Assembly: GCA_934541105.1 (NCBI GenBank)
Contig: CAKTDA010000005.1
Coordinates: 1-64,000 of the forward strand
DNA length: 64,000 nucleotides
Reading direction: 5' to 3'
Origin: an uncultured Luteitalea sp.
Lineage (GTDB): Bacteria; Acidobacteriota; Vicinamibacteria; Vicinamibacterales; Vicinamibacteraceae
The notes below the pieces were generated by a model. The model was not told the DNA's origin and did no database searches. It was given only the letters and a program-made list of their open reading frames with translations. Of the stretch, positions 27,473-38,768 are shown piece after piece (position 1 is the stretch's first letter; the number at the start of each line of letters is the position of its first letter). Position numbers and translations under genes: made by a program.

Positions 27473-30178
27473 ATGCCCACTGACCGCGGTCTCACGGATC
27501 TGGCTGCCACGCTCGCAGACGGCCAGGAAGTGGATTGGGCCGCCCTGGAGGCTGAGCTCGACAGCGAGGCCGAGCGCGCGATCTTCCGCCAGTTGCGGGT
27601 GATCGCCGACATCGCCGAGCTGCATCGCAGCGTGCCCGACGGTGCGGCCGCGAGCGACACCGCCGGAGACGGTGCGTCGGTTGACGCCACCGCGCCAGCC
27701 GACCCGGACCCCCTCCAACCCCCGCCGGACGAGGGCGAGGACCTCGGAACATGGGGGCCCTATCGCCTCCTGCGATCGCTCGGTCCGGGCACGCTCGGAC
27801 GGGTCGTCCGTGCCACCGACCACCTGCAGCGCGACGTCGTCATCAGGTTCCTGCCCGAGCCCTGCGAGCCGGAGGTTGCCGTGGCGTTCCTCGCCACCGG
27901 CCAGACGCTCGCCAGGGTCCGGCATCCGAACGCGGTCGAGGTCTTCGGGGCCGAGCAGCACGACGGCCAGACCGGGCTGGTGATGGAGTACGTGGACGGC
28001 CGGCGGCTCGACTCGGTCGTCAGCGCACAAGGCACCTTCAGCGCCCGCGAGGCCGCCCTCGTCGGCTGGGAACTCTGTCGCGCACTTTCCGCCCTCCATC
28101 GCGAGGGCCTGGCGCACGGCCTCCTCGCCCCCGATCACATCGTCCGCGAGGCGGGCGGGCGGCTCGTGCTGATGGACGTCTGGCCCCGGGGCGTCCCCAT
28201 CGGCTGCTTCGCGTTGCAGCCGACGACGCTCCCGTTCATCGCACCGGAAGTGGCGCGCGGCGACTCGCCGTCGATGCGCAGCGACGTCTACAGCCTCGGC
28301 GTCGTCCTGTTCCACCTCGTGACCGGCGGCTACCCGGTGCGGGCCGAGTCGCCGCTCGACCTCTCGGAGCGCTACGCACACGGCGAGCGCGTGCCGCTTG
28401 CCGATCTCCGGCCCGACCTGCCCGACGACTTCATCCGCATCGTCGAGCGGGCTTCGGAGCCCGATCCAGAGCGCCGGTATCCCACCGTCGCCGCCGTCAA
28501 GGACGCGCTCTCGCGCACGCTCGGCTGGGACACCTGGACGCGCAAGCAGCCCGTCGTGGCCGCTGGGGCGGGCGACGTTGCGGTGGCCAGTCCGACGCCG
28601 GATCCCGCTGCGGCCGCCCCGGAACCCGTCCGCCGGCGTCCGCCGTACGGGTTCGTCGCCATCGCGCTCGGCGCCGTCGTGATTGGCGCGGCCGTGGCGT
28701 GGTCGCTGCTGCCGCGCGGCACGCTGTTCCGCGGGTACTCCTCGTCCATCGTCGGGTCGAGCGGCGCCGGGGTCGTGATGGCGTCCGACGACGTGCGGCT
28801 TGCGCTCGGGGCCGGGGCGGGGGCCGATCCGGCCCTGACGCCGCTCGTGATCGAACAGCTCGCCAAGGACCTGGCCTCGTCGCCGCCGTTCCAGGTGATC
28901 GCGCCCGTTGCCGTGGAGTCGATGACGGGGCAGCCGGCCGCCGCGATCATGGACGCCGTCGATGCCGACGTGTTCGTGCAGGTCGTGATCGGTCGTGACG
29001 ACGATCGGATGCGCGCGCGCGTGGACGTGATTCGCGCGGGCGGGCCGACGCGTGTCGTCGAGCAGACGATGGCATCGTCGAGTGACCTGCGCGAGTTCAC
29101 GGCATCGCTGGCGCAGGAGGTCGTGACCGCGCTCGCGTCGACCGACGGCACGCCGCGGCCGTCGCTGCGCACCGAACTGCCGCTCGACAACCCCACGGCC
29201 ATGCAGGCCTACACGCTCGGGCAGATTCGGCTCGGGCGCGGCGGCCGCAAGGACGTCGAGGAGGCCGCCGAGGCGTTCCGCAGCGCGACGCAGGCCGCGC
29301 CGGACTTCGTGCTTGCCTACGCCTTCTGGGCCGAGTCGCTGCTGTCGCTCTATCGCCACAACGCGCTGCGTGCCGACGAGGCGCTCCCGCTCGCGCAGAA
29401 CGTCATCGCCCGCGCGCTCGGGCTCGACGACCGCAGCGCGGAGGCCTATGCCGCGCTTGGCGACCTGTATGCCGAACAGCACAACATCGAGCAGGCCGAA
29501 CGGTACTTCCGGCGCTCGCTTGCGCTGAGCCCGAGCTGCGAGTACGCCCGCATCCGGTACGCGATGCTGCTCGCCGGGCGCGGCCGCGTCGAGGAGGCGG
29601 TGGAGCAGGTGGAGCAGGCGCAGCGGCTCAACCCGCGGTCGTCGCTGCTGCGCGGCTACCTCGGGGCGACGCTCCACTACGCGAAGCGCTTCGAGGATGC
29701 GGCGTCCACGTACGAGACCCTGCTGCGGCTCGATCCGCGCTACACCGCGGCGTACATCGGCCTCTGCAAGGCCTACACCGAACTGCGGCGTTCCGACGAT
29801 GCGTTGGCCGCGTGCAACACGGTGGCCGAGCAGCACGCCGCCGAGGAGCCGTTCGTGCTGTCGCAGCTCGTGAAGATCCACGCCGATGCGGGGCGTCCGC
29901 GCGAGGCGCAGCAGACGCTGAGCCGCCTGCGCGACATCTACGAGCGCCAGCCGTCGGGCGACGGCGCGTTCTGGATTGCCCTCGCGTACGTCAGTCTCGG
30001 CGACGACGATGGCGCGTTCGTGTGGCTCGATCGCGCCATCGACGCCAATTCGTCGCGGCTGGCGTACGCGGAAGTGGACTCTCGCCTCGATCCCCTGCGC
30101 CCCGATCCGCGCTTCAGGTCCCGCATGGCGCGAATCGAACAGGCCACGGCCATCGTCTCGGCCCCCGCCTCGCAGTAG
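27473..30178 (+). CDS. pseudokinase-like protein with membrane helix and TPR repeats
   Basis: A 901-residue protein. Residues about 95-350 have the Hanks-type kinase fold: GPGTLGRVV loop, a full activation-segment end (PFIAPEVARG) and DVYSLGVVLF. Key residues are gone: the ATP-binding Lys is Arg (VVIRFL), the catalytic HRDLKPEN becomes HGLLAPDH, and DFG becomes DVW. One membrane helix follows (about 390-412), then a region like the CsgG/FlgO-type alpha/beta fold (about 440-560) and TPR repeats (about 577-890). Related acidobacterial kinases share this layout, but here the kinase part is probably a signalling scaffold. ATG at 27473; convergent with the HerA-like gene. Confidence 0.88.
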   Translation: MPTDRGLTDLAATLADGQEVDWAALEAELDSEAERAIFRQLRVIADIAELHRSVPDGAAASDTAGDGASVDATAPADPDPLQPPPDEGEDLGTWGPYRLLRSLGPGTLGRVVRATDHLQRDVVIRFLPEPCEPEVAVAFLATGQTLARVRHPNAVEVFGAEQHDGQTGLVMEYVDGRRLDSVVSAQGTFSAREAALVGWELCRALSALHREGLAHGLLAPDHIVREAGGRLVLMDVWPRGVPIGCFALQPTTLPFIAPEVARGDSPSMRSDVYSLGVVLFHLVTGGYPVRAESPLDLSERYAHGERVPLADLRPDLPDDFIRIVERASEPDPERRYPTVAAVKDALSRTLGWDTWTRKQPVVAAGAGDVAVASPTPDPAAAAPEPVRRRPPYGFVAIALGAVVIGAAVAWSLLPRGTLFRGYSSSIVGSSGAGVVMASDDVRLALGAGAGADPALTPLVIEQLAKDLASSPPFQVIAPVAVESMTGQPAAAIMDAVDADVFVQVVIGRDDDRMRARVDVIRAGGPTRVVEQTMASSSDLREFTASLAQEVVTALASTDGTPRPSLRTELPLDNPTAMQAYTLGQIRLGRGGRKDVEEAAEAFRSATQAAPDFVLAYAFWAESLLSLYRHNALRADEALPLAQNVIARALGLDDRSAEAYAALGDLYAEQHNIEQAERYFRRSLALSPSCEYARIRYAMLLAGRGRVEEAVEQVEQAQRLNPRSSLLRGYLGATLHYAKRFEDAASTYETLLRLDPRYTAAYIGLCKAYTELRRSDDALAACNTVAEQHAAEEPFVLSQLVKIHADAGRPREAQQTLSRLRDIYERQPSGDGAFWIALAYVSLGDDDGAFVWLDRAIDANSSRLAYAEVDSRLDPLRPDPRFRSRMARIEQATAIVSAPASQ

Positions 30179-30261
30179 GCGTCGGACCCTTCCGGCGCGC
30201 GTGATCGGGATTCGGCCCATGGCGGGCCCGCTGCCTCGAGGGATGAACCGTCAATCTGCAG

Positions 30262-30283
30262 GCGTCGATCTTCAGATCGACGC
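30262..30283. repeat. 22-base hairpin repeat, copy 1
   Basis: GCGTCGAT-CTTCAG-ATCGACGC, a perfect 8-bp stem (extendable to 10 bp) overlapping the stop codon of the HerA-like gene and facing the pseudokinase 3' end. It shares its stem with copies at 36914 and 45191. Confidence 0.7.
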
Positions 30284-32671
30284 GTCGTGCCACCACGCAA
30301 GCGTCGCCGTCGTCACTGTGATGTCCGACTTGCGGGGCCGCAGCACCAGGGGCTGCAGCGTGTCGTCGGCAACGGCCAGGGCCGCGGCCTCGGCTTCGAC
30401 CGTGGCCTGCAGGTCGACGAGCTTTGCCTGTTCGGCTGCGAGCGTCTCCTTCGCGCGCGCCACGTCCTGCTTCTCCTTGAGCACCCGCCCCGCGCCGCGG
30501 GCGGCGCTGCCGATGCGCCCGGCATTGGTGGCGCTGAACGTCCGGCGCCCGAACAGCGCACCGAACACGCCGGTGGCAGCCGTGAGGATTGCCGATCCGG
30601 TGGAGGACGAGACCTCCTGCTCCTGCTTGCCGACCTGTTGTTCGGCCCTGCGGATGCGCTCCTGCTGCGCCGCGATCTTCGACGCGTACTTCCTGCGCAG
30701 GGCGTCGACGCTCGCGTCGCGCTTCTCGCGCAGGGCCTGCGCGAGCCGGGCGCGGAAGGCCCCGTCGGCCTCACCCGGCATCGAGTGGAGGCCCGTGGCG
30801 GCGTGTTCCTGGAGAGTGACGGCCTCCGTGTCGTAGAGCCACGTGGCGACGTCCCGGCGCCACCTGTCGTAGTTGCGCGGGGTCGTGGCCGCGGTGGGGA
30901 CGTCGCCGTACGCGGCCGGGCCGCGCGGCGTCGTCTCGAGATCTTCGGGGGCGACGTCCACGCGCGCCGCACGATCGAACGCGAGCGGGGACGCACCGGC
31001 CTGCAGCGGTACGATGGCCTGCACCGGGACGGTCTCGGCGATCTGCCGCTTCTTGTCGGCGATGCGCACACTTGCCGCCACATAGAGCCCGGGCGCGTAG
31101 GCCAGGGGGGCGTCGGCCGCCGCGCCACGCACAGGGACGAACATCGCCGTGATGCCCGGGGGAAGGACGGGTGGAGGAGAGGGTGGAAGGCCGGCGGGGG
31201 CCGTACCGGCCTGGCTGCCGGCGTCACCCTCGGTGACGCGGTCGGCGGCGGGAGTCGCATCGCCGCCCGCGGCTTCCGCCAGGCGCTTGACCTGCGGGCG
31301 GGTGAGGGGGCCCCGCAGGTACGAAAGCGTCCAGCGCGTCTCGAAGATCACCGGGGCCTGTTCGTGCACGTTGTGCATCAGGAACACACGGCTGCCGAGG
31401 CCCGCGAGCACTTCACCCATCCGCGCCTTGTCGAAGCCACTGCCGGCCGCGGCGCCCTCGAGCCCCTCGAGCACACGGGCCTTGTCGCGCTCTGTCTGCA
31501 ATCGGCCGATGAACCACGTCCCGGTGTTCGAAAGGCCCTTGTAATCGAGATCGACCGGGTTCTGCGTCGCGAGCACCACGCCGAGGCCGAATGCACGCGC
31601 CTGCTTCAACAACATGAGGAGCGGCTCCTTTGACGGCGGGTTCGCCACCGGCGGGAAGAAGCCGAAGATCTCGTCCATGTAGAGCAGCGCGCGCAGGCTC
31701 GTCGTGCCCGACTGCGCCCGCACCCAGCCGAGCACCTCGTTGAGCAGCAGCGCCACGAAGAACATGCGCTCGGCATCGCCGAGATGGGCAATCGAGAAGA
31801 TCGCGGCTCGTGGGCGCCCGTCCGGCGTCCGCAGGAACGAGGCGATGTCGAGCGGGTCCCCGCTGAGCCACTGGTCGAATCCCGGCGCCGCCAGCAGGTT
31901 GTTGAGCGCCATCGCGAGCGAGAAGCGTTCCTTTGCCGGGTAGAAGGCGTCGAGTTCGAGGGCGCCGATGCGCGTGAACGGCGGCGACTGGATCTGCTGG
32001 ATCAGCGCCACGAGATCCATGTCGGTGCCGGCAAGCCACGCCGTCTCGAGGATCTTCGCGAGGAGGATGTGCTCGCGCGACTGGAGCGGATCGGCGTCGA
32101 TGCCCGCGAGCCCGAGCAGGCTCGTCGCCGTCGTCTGCAGCCGCTCGCGGAACAGGTCGCGATCCTCGAGCACCGCGGCGGGGGGCACCGCGAACGACTT
32201 CAGGATCGACACGGGCCGGCCGGCGCTGCTCCCGGGCGTGTAGATGGTGACCGCCGCGGCGTCTCGCAACTTCTGGATGCGGGCGCCGTCCTGGCCCCAA
32301 CCCGCGAGACCCGCCTTCCACTTGGCCGCCTCGGCCGCCGCATACGCGTCGGAGTCCATGTCGGCCCGCCGCGCCTCGTCCTCGTTCACCCACGGCCGGA
32401 AGGCGTCCGCATCGAGCGACGGGAACGTCAGCGCGAGGTTCGCAAGGTCGCCCTTCGGGTCGATGACGATGGCGGGAATGCCGTCGATCAGGGCCTCCTC
32501 GAGCAGGCCGAGGCAGAGGCCGGTCTTCCCGCTGCCGGTCATGCCGATGCAGACCGCGTGCGTCAGCAGATCGCGTGAGTCGTACATCAGCGGCGCGTCT
32601 GTCGCCGTCCGCGTCGCGAGATCGTAGGGGCGACCGAGATAGAAGGCCCCGAGCTGCTCGAAATCCTGCAT
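30272..32671 (-). CDS. HerA/DUF853-like ATPase
   Basis: A 799-residue P-loop ATPase. Near the N-terminus Walker A is GMTGSGKTGL (about 43-52), followed by VIDPKGDLANL; Walker B is LLYMDEIFGF (about 330), with a downstream ATQNPVDLDYKGLSNTGTWFIGR segment typical of the HerA/FtsK-superfamily group. The C-terminal quarter is a long charged coiled coil (AQQERIRRAEQQVGKQEQEV) followed by a small hydrophobic Gly-rich stretch. Members are DNA- or protein-pumping motors; no nuclease (NurA) lies next to it. ATG at 32671; the frame is open far upstream without similarity. TAAGAT on the minus strand just upstream (32680-32685) could be its -10. Confidence 0.85.
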   Translation of the reverse strand: MQDFEQLGAFYLGRPYDLATRTATDAPLMYDSRDLLTHAVCIGMTGSGKTGLCLGLLEEALIDGIPAIVIDPKGDLANLALTFPSLDADAFRPWVNEDEARRADMDSDAYAAAEAAKWKAGLAGWGQDGARIQKLRDAAAVTIYTPGSSAGRPVSILKSFAVPPAAVLEDRDLFRERLQTTATSLLGLAGIDADPLQSREHILLAKILETAWLAGTDMDLVALIQQIQSPPFTRIGALELDAFYPAKERFSLAMALNNLLAAPGFDQWLSGDPLDIASFLRTPDGRPRAAIFSIAHLGDAERMFFVALLLNEVLGWVRAQSGTTSLRALLYMDEIFGFFPPVANPPSKEPLLMLLKQARAFGLGVVLATQNPVDLDYKGLSNTGTWFIGRLQTERDKARVLEGLEGAAAGSGFDKARMGEVLAGLGSRVFLMHNVHEQAPVIFETRWTLSYLRGPLTRPQVKRLAEAAGGDATPAADRVTEGDAGSQAGTAPAGLPPSPPPVLPPGITAMFVPVRGAAADAPLAYAPGLYVAASVRIADKKRQIAETVPVQAIVPLQAGASPLAFDRAARVDVAPEDLETTPRGPAAYGDVPTAATTPRNYDRWRRDVATWLYDTEAVTLQEHAATGLHSMPGEADGAFRARLAQALREKRDASVDALRRKYASKIAAQQERIRRAEQQVGKQEQEVSSSTGSAILTAATGVFGALFGRRTFSATNAGRIGSAARGAGRVLKEKQDVARAKETLAAEQAKLVDLQATVEAEAAALAVADDTLQPLVLRPRKSDITVTTATLAWWHDASI

Positions 32672-32741
32672 GGCGTGAGATCTTAGCCGCTCGGGCGCCC
32701 GGGGTGCGCCAATCCGGCGGCAGAAGGCGTAGAGTCTGGAG

Positions 32742-32755
32742 TGCGGACCTCCGCA
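32742..32755. promoter_or_regulatory. 14-base palindrome in a divergent promoter region
   Basis: TGCGGA-CC-TCCGCA lies eight bases before the AsmA-like ATG, in the 91-base gap it shares with the divergent HerA-like gene, and downstream of a TAGAGT -10-like motif. Possible operator or leader hairpin. Confidence 0.35.
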
Positions 32756-32762
32756 TCCACAA

Positions 32763-34448
32763 ATGAGCAGCACCACCATCCTCATCGTGCTCGGCGTGTG
32801 CCTGCTGGCCGCGATCCTCACGCTGGTCCTCGTGTGGCGCTCGCGCGCCCGCAAGGCCCTGCTCCTCCTGCTGGCCGTGATCGTGGTGCTCGCGGCAGCG
32901 ACCGGCCTCACGGCCGGGCCGCGCCTCGAGCGCTGGCTGCGCACCACGGTGATTGCCACGCTCGAACGGAAGTTGGACAGCGCCGTCGAACTCGAACGCA
33001 TCTCGGTGCAGCTCGGGCCCGTGATCCGCATCAGCGGCGGGCCGCTCGTCATCCGCCATCGCCGCCGCACCGACGTGGCGCCGCTCGTGTCGCTCGAACG
33101 CTTCGAGACGACGATGGCGTGGCACGAGATGCTGCGCAAGCCGCGGCGCGTGGACTCGGTCACGCTGACGGGGCTCGCCATCGTGATCCCGCCGTCGCCG
33201 GCCGAGGGCCAGCCCCGCCTGCCCGGGCTCGGCGGAAAGGACGATGACGATGCGCCGACGCCGGCTCCGCCATCAGCGCCGGCGCGCGCCGACAACGAGC
33301 CGCCGTCGATCGTCATCGGCCGCGTGACGGCCGATGCCGCGACGCTCACGATCCTGCCGCGCGACCCGCGCAAGAACCCTCGGCGTTTCGTGATGCACGA
33401 ACTCACGGTGTCCGACATCTCCAGCGATCGCGCCATGGCCTTTGCCACCGTTCTCGAGAACCCGCAGCCGCGGGGGCGCATCCACACGTCCGGGACGTTC
33501 GGTCCCTGGAACGTCGCCTCGCCGTCGCAGACGCCGCTGCAGGCCGACTATCGCTTCGTGGACGCCGACCTGAACACCATCAAGGGCATCGCAGGCATCG
33601 TCCAATCCACGGGCAAGTACTCGGGTGTGCTCGAACGCATCGAGGCCGTCGGGACGACGACCATGCAGGACTTCTCGATCGACGTCGGCGGACGCCCGAT
33701 GCCGCTCGCGACGACGTTCACGGTGATCGTTGACGGCACGAACGGCAACACTTACATCGAGCCGGCCGAGGCCATGCTCGGCAAGGCGACGCCAATCCGC
33801 GTGACCGGTGGCGTGGTGAAGGCGGAGGACGCCCGCGGACGGACCACCGAGCTCGACATGAAGATCGCCGGCGGCCGTCTCGAGGAAGTGCTCGCGCTCG
33901 CGATGGACGGCGCGCCGGTGATGACCGGGCGCATCGATCTCGATGGCACGCTGCTGATCCCGCCAGGGCCCGTCCCGGTCATCCAGAAGATGAAGCTCGA
34001 TGGACGCTTCACGCTCGGCCGGACGCTGTTCCGCAGTCGTGCCGTGCAGGCCAAGCTCGACGAGTTGAGCCGCCGCGCGCAGGGGCGCGTGGGCGACGAG
34101 ACGGTTGCCCGCGTCGTGTCGGGATTCAGCGGGCGCTTCAACATGGCCGACGGGGTCATCCGGTTCCGCACGCTGCGCTTCACCGTGGACGGCGCGCGCA
34201 TCGATCTGGCGGGTCGCTACACGCTGAAGGGCAAGGGACTGCACTTCGATGGTCGCATCCGGCTCGCGGCCGGCGTGTCGCGCATGGTGGGCGGGAAGAA
34301 GGGCGTGCTGCTGCGTCCATTCGACGGCCTCTTCCGCCGCGATGGCGAGACCGAGTTCCCGATCCGTGTGCGCGGCAGCGTGGACAAGCCGGAGTTCGGC
34401 GTGGACATCAAGGAAACCGTCACGCGGGCGCTGCTTCCCGGACGATAG
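32763..34448 (+). CDS. AsmA-like/DUF748-type membrane-anchored protein
   Basis: A 561-residue protein with an N-terminal membrane region (two hydrophobic stretches, ILIVLGVCLLAAILTLVLVW and ALLLLLAVIVVLAAATGL) and a large beta-rich periplasmic part of AsmA style (LDSAVELERISVQLGP, GRFNMADGVIRFRTLRFTVDGARIDLAGRYTLKGKGLHFDGRIRL). A Pro/Ala-rich linker (DDDDAPTPAPPSAPA) lies near residue 165. AsmA-like proteins bridge inner and outer membranes and are proposed to carry phospholipid. The ATG follows a 14-base palindrome. Confidence 0.8.
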   Translation: MSSTTILIVLGVCLLAAILTLVLVWRSRARKALLLLLAVIVVLAAATGLTAGPRLERWLRTTVIATLERKLDSAVELERISVQLGPVIRISGGPLVIRHRRRTDVAPLVSLERFETTMAWHEMLRKPRRVDSVTLTGLAIVIPPSPAEGQPRLPGLGGKDDDDAPTPAPPSAPARADNEPPSIVIGRVTADAATLTILPRDPRKNPRRFVMHELTVSDISSDRAMAFATVLENPQPRGRIHTSGTFGPWNVASPSQTPLQADYRFVDADLNTIKGIAGIVQSTGKYSGVLERIEAVGTTTMQDFSIDVGGRPMPLATTFTVIVDGTNGNTYIEPAEAMLGKATPIRVTGGVVKAEDARGRTTELDMKIAGGRLEEVLALAMDGAPVMTGRIDLDGTLLIPPGPVPVIQKMKLDGRFTLGRTLFRSRAVQAKLDELSRRAQGRVGDETVARVVSGFSGRFNMADGVIRFRTLRFTVDGARIDLAGRYTLKGKGLHFDGRIRLAAGVSRMVGGKKGVLLRPFDGLFRRDGETEFPIRVRGSVDKPEFGVDIKETVTRALLPGR

Positions 34449-34509
34449 CCGACCTCTCGTGCTATGCTTCGGTGTTCGCGAGGCTCCGGTCGCGCGGCAC
34501 CATCCCCAC

Positions 34510-34585
34510 GGTGGGTGTAGCTCAAGGGCAGAGCGCCGGACTGTGGCTCCGGATGTTGGGGGTTCGAATCCCCTCACCCACCCCA
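34510..34585 (+). tRNA. tRNA-His (GTG anticodon)
   Basis: Full cloverleaf: acceptor GTGGGTG/CACCCAC (34511-34517 with 34575-34581), D-arm, anticodon arm CCGGA-CTGTGGC-TCCGG with anticodon GTG, and T-arm GGGGG-TTCGAAT-CCCCT. A G at -1 (34510) opposite a C discriminator (34582) is the histidine identity element, and CCA is encoded (34583-34585). A TATGCT motif at 34463-34468 may be its -10. Confidence 0.97.
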
Positions 34586-34666
34586 ATCAGACACTCGTTC
34601 ACGTTCTTCCTCGGGCTGCCGAATACCTGAGCGGCGGGAACCGTCCGTTCCCGCCCGGGTACGCGC

Positions 34667-36910
34667 GTGACGAGCCTTCGCTGCCGCAGCAGCATCACCG
34701 TGGGCCTCGCCCTCCTCGCCGGGGCGACGGCGTTGTCGGCATCGGAGCCGACCGGCTCGCAGCCCGCCGCGGTGGCGACGGCCGCCGCCGCCGTGACGAC
34801 GGCAGCGACGACGCACATGGCGACGACCGCGCTCGTCGCCCTGCTCGTCTCCGTCGTCGGGACAGGAGCCGCCGTCGCGTGGGTCCGCCGTGTGAAGCGC
34901 CTCGTGGCCGCCCAGGCCCGCGCCGAGGCGATTGCCGCGCGTCGCCACGAAGAGGCCGAGAGCGCGCTGCGAGCCACCGAGCGCCAGCTCCAGCAACTCG
35001 TCCACTCGATCAAGGCCATCGTCTGGCGTCGCGACGTGGCGAGCGGCCGCTACACGTTCGTCAGCCAGGAGGCCGAGCAGCTGCTCGGCTATCCGACGGC
35101 CCACTGGGTCGAAGAGCCTGGCTTCGCGGCCGGCATGCTCCACGCCGAAGATCGCGACTGGGTCCAGCGTTACAGCCGGCGATCGACCGGCGAGCGCCGC
35201 GACCACACGATGGAATATCGCGTCTTCGCGCAGGACGGGCGCCTCGTCTGGCTGCGCGACATCGTCTCGGTGATCGTCGAGGACGACCAACCGCGCGAGT
35301 TGATCGGCGTGATGGTGGACATCTCGGAGTACAAGGCGGCCGAGGAAGCACTCGAGGCCGCGCACGCGCAGGCGCTTGCCGCCACGCGCGCCAAGTCCGA
35401 GTTCCTGGCCTCGATGAGCCACGAGATCCGGACGCCGATGAATGCCGTGATCGGCATCACCGACCTGCTGCTCGACACGCCGCTCACACAGGAACAGCGC
35501 GCCTTCGTCGAGACCGTCAGGTCATCGGGCGACGTGCTGTTGAACGTGATCAACGACATCCTCGACTTCTCGAAGGTGGAGTCGGGGAAGCTCGAGTTCG
35601 AGCACATCGGCTTCGACCCCGAGACGCTCGCCGACGAGATCGCCCGCTTGATGGGCGAGCGGGCTGCGGCAAAGGGCCTGGAACTGACCTGCCGCATCGC
35701 GCCGGACCTGCCGCGCAACCTGATGGGAGACCCCGGGCGCCTGCGCCAGGTGCTGCTCAATCTCGTGGGCAACGCGATCAAGTTCACCGAGACCGGCGAC
35801 GTCGGCATCGACGTCTCGGCACCGCACGTCACCGAGTCGCAGGTCGTGCTGCGGGTGGAAGTGGCCGACACCGGCATCGGCATCGCCCCCGAGGCGAAGG
35901 CGCGGCTCTTCGAGGCCTTCACGCAGGCCGACGCGTCCACGACGCGCCGCTTCGGCGGCACGGGACTCGGTCTCGCGATCTCGCGCCGGACGATCGAACT
36001 GCTCGGGGGCAACATCGGCGTGGACAGCGAACCGGGCGTCGGCACGCGGTTCTGGTTCACGGTGCCGTGCCACCGCGCCGGGGCTGCCGTGGTGCAGGAG
36101 CCGGTGTCGCTCGGCGGCATGCGCGTGCTCGTGGTGGACGACAGCCGCGCCTCGCGCGTGATGCTCGAACAGACGCTGATGGATGCGGGGCTCGAGGTGC
36201 AGGTCGCGCGCAGCGCCGAGGACGCATTGACCGTGGTCGGCCGCGGGCCATGGCCCCATGTCGCCCTCGTGGACGAAGGCCTTGCCGCCGGCGAAGGCGT
36301 GCTGCTCGCCGAACGCCTGCGCGCGCGCGCCCCGCATCCGGTTGCCGTTGTCTTCCTCTCGTCGCGTCCGTCCGGGCACCGGATCACCGAGGAGCGCACC
36401 ACGCGCCTGCTCAAGCCCGTACGCCGGAGCGAGCTGCTCGCGACGCTCGACACCCTCGGGCGCCCCGTCGTCGCCGAGATCACGCCGGCGCCAGTGGCGC
36501 GCACGCACGTGCCTGTGCCCGGCACCGCCGCGCGCGTCCTCGTGGCCGAGGACAACCCGGTCAACCAGCGCGTCGCGCGACTGATGCTCGAGCGCTGCGG
36601 ATGTACGGTGGACGTCGTGGACAACGGCGACCGTGCGGTGGAAGCCGTGTCGGCAACCGACTACGACCTCGTGCTGATGGATTGCCAGATGCCGGTGGCC
36701 GACGGCTTCGAGGCCACGCGACGCATCCGCGCCCTGCCCGGGCCCGCGAGCGGCGTCGTCATCGTCGCGCTCACCGCCAACGCGCTTGCCGGCGATCGCG
36801 ACCGCTGCCTCGCCGTGGGGATGAACGACTATCTCGCCAAGCCCGTGCGGCGCGAGGCCCTCACGGCGCTGCTGACGAAATACCTGCCGCAGATTTCCTC
36901 CGCGGCGTAG
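34667..36910 (+). CDS. hybrid sensor histidine kinase (PAS - kinase - two receiver domains)
   Basis: A 747-residue membrane protein. An N-terminal hydrophobic region with a helix near 50-75 is followed by a PAS domain (YTFVSQEAEQLLGYP ... VMVDISEYKAAEE), a dimerisation domain with the phospho-His in SMSHEIRTPMNAVIG (about 250), and an ATPase domain (NLVGNAIKFTETGDV, ADTGIGI, FGGTGLGLAIS). Two receiver domains follow: the first, VLVVDDS with acceptor Asp in VALVDEG, is divergent; the second, VLVAEDNPVNQ with LVLMDCQMP, is canonical. No His-phosphotransfer domain or partner regulator is adjacent. GTG start at 34667, 80 bases after the tRNA. Confidence 0.93.
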   Translation: MTSLRCRSSITVGLALLAGATALSASEPTGSQPAAVATAAAAVTTAATTHMATTALVALLVSVVGTGAAVAWVRRVKRLVAAQARAEAIAARRHEEAESALRATERQLQQLVHSIKAIVWRRDVASGRYTFVSQEAEQLLGYPTAHWVEEPGFAAGMLHAEDRDWVQRYSRRSTGERRDHTMEYRVFAQDGRLVWLRDIVSVIVEDDQPRELIGVMVDISEYKAAEEALEAAHAQALAATRAKSEFLASMSHEIRTPMNAVIGITDLLLDTPLTQEQRAFVETVRSSGDVLLNVINDILDFSKVESGKLEFEHIGFDPETLADEIARLMGERAAAKGLELTCRIAPDLPRNLMGDPGRLRQVLLNLVGNAIKFTETGDVGIDVSAPHVTESQVVLRVEVADTGIGIAPEAKARLFEAFTQADASTTRRFGGTGLGLAISRRTIELLGGNIGVDSEPGVGTRFWFTVPCHRAGAAVVQEPVSLGGMRVLVVDDSRASRVMLEQTLMDAGLEVQVARSAEDALTVVGRGPWPHVALVDEGLAAGEGVLLAERLRARAPHPVAVVFLSSRPSGHRITEERTTRLLKPVRRSELLATLDTLGRPVVAEITPAPVARTHVPVPGTAARVLVAEDNPVNQRVARLMLERCGCTVDVVDNGDRAVEAVSATDYDLVLMDCQMPVADGFEATRRIRALPGPASGVVIVALTANALAGDRDRCLAVGMNDYLAKPVRREALTALLTKYLPQISSAA

Positions 36911-36913
36911 GGA

Positions 36914-36935
36914 GCGTCGACCTGGATGTCGACGC
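36914..36935. repeat. 22-base hairpin repeat, copy 2
   Basis: GCGTCGAC-CTGGAT-GTCGACGC, a perfect 8-bp stem in the 39-base gap between the convergent histidine kinase and glnS stop codons. It is followed by CCACGAAT, also found after copy 3. Confidence 0.75.
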
Positions 36936-36949
36936 CCACGAATTCATCC

Positions 36950-38683
<1,734 letters not shown>

Positions 38684-38699
38684 GTGGGGACAGGTTTCC

Positions 38700-38719
38700 A
38701 TCCGGCACGCTTGCCGGAT
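38700..38719. promoter_or_regulatory. hairpin in the glnS leader
   Basis: ATCCGGCA-CGCT-TGCCGGAT, a perfect 8-bp stem with a 4-base loop, ends 16 bases before the glnS ATG. On the minus strand a TACACT -10-like motif (38725-38730) stands just upstream, so the stem would lie at the very 5' end of the mRNA or over the start site. Confidence 0.45.
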
Positions 38720-38768
38720 TGGATAGTGTACCTGCCCGCACCGGCCCGACTCTACCTGGCCGGGTGGT

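Noticed and set aside
27401..30220. A 939-residue minus-strand reading frame opposite the pseudokinase gene
   Set aside because: Composition is rich in Arg, Gly and Val without motifs, a shadow of high-GC codon usage; the plus-strand protein has clear domains.
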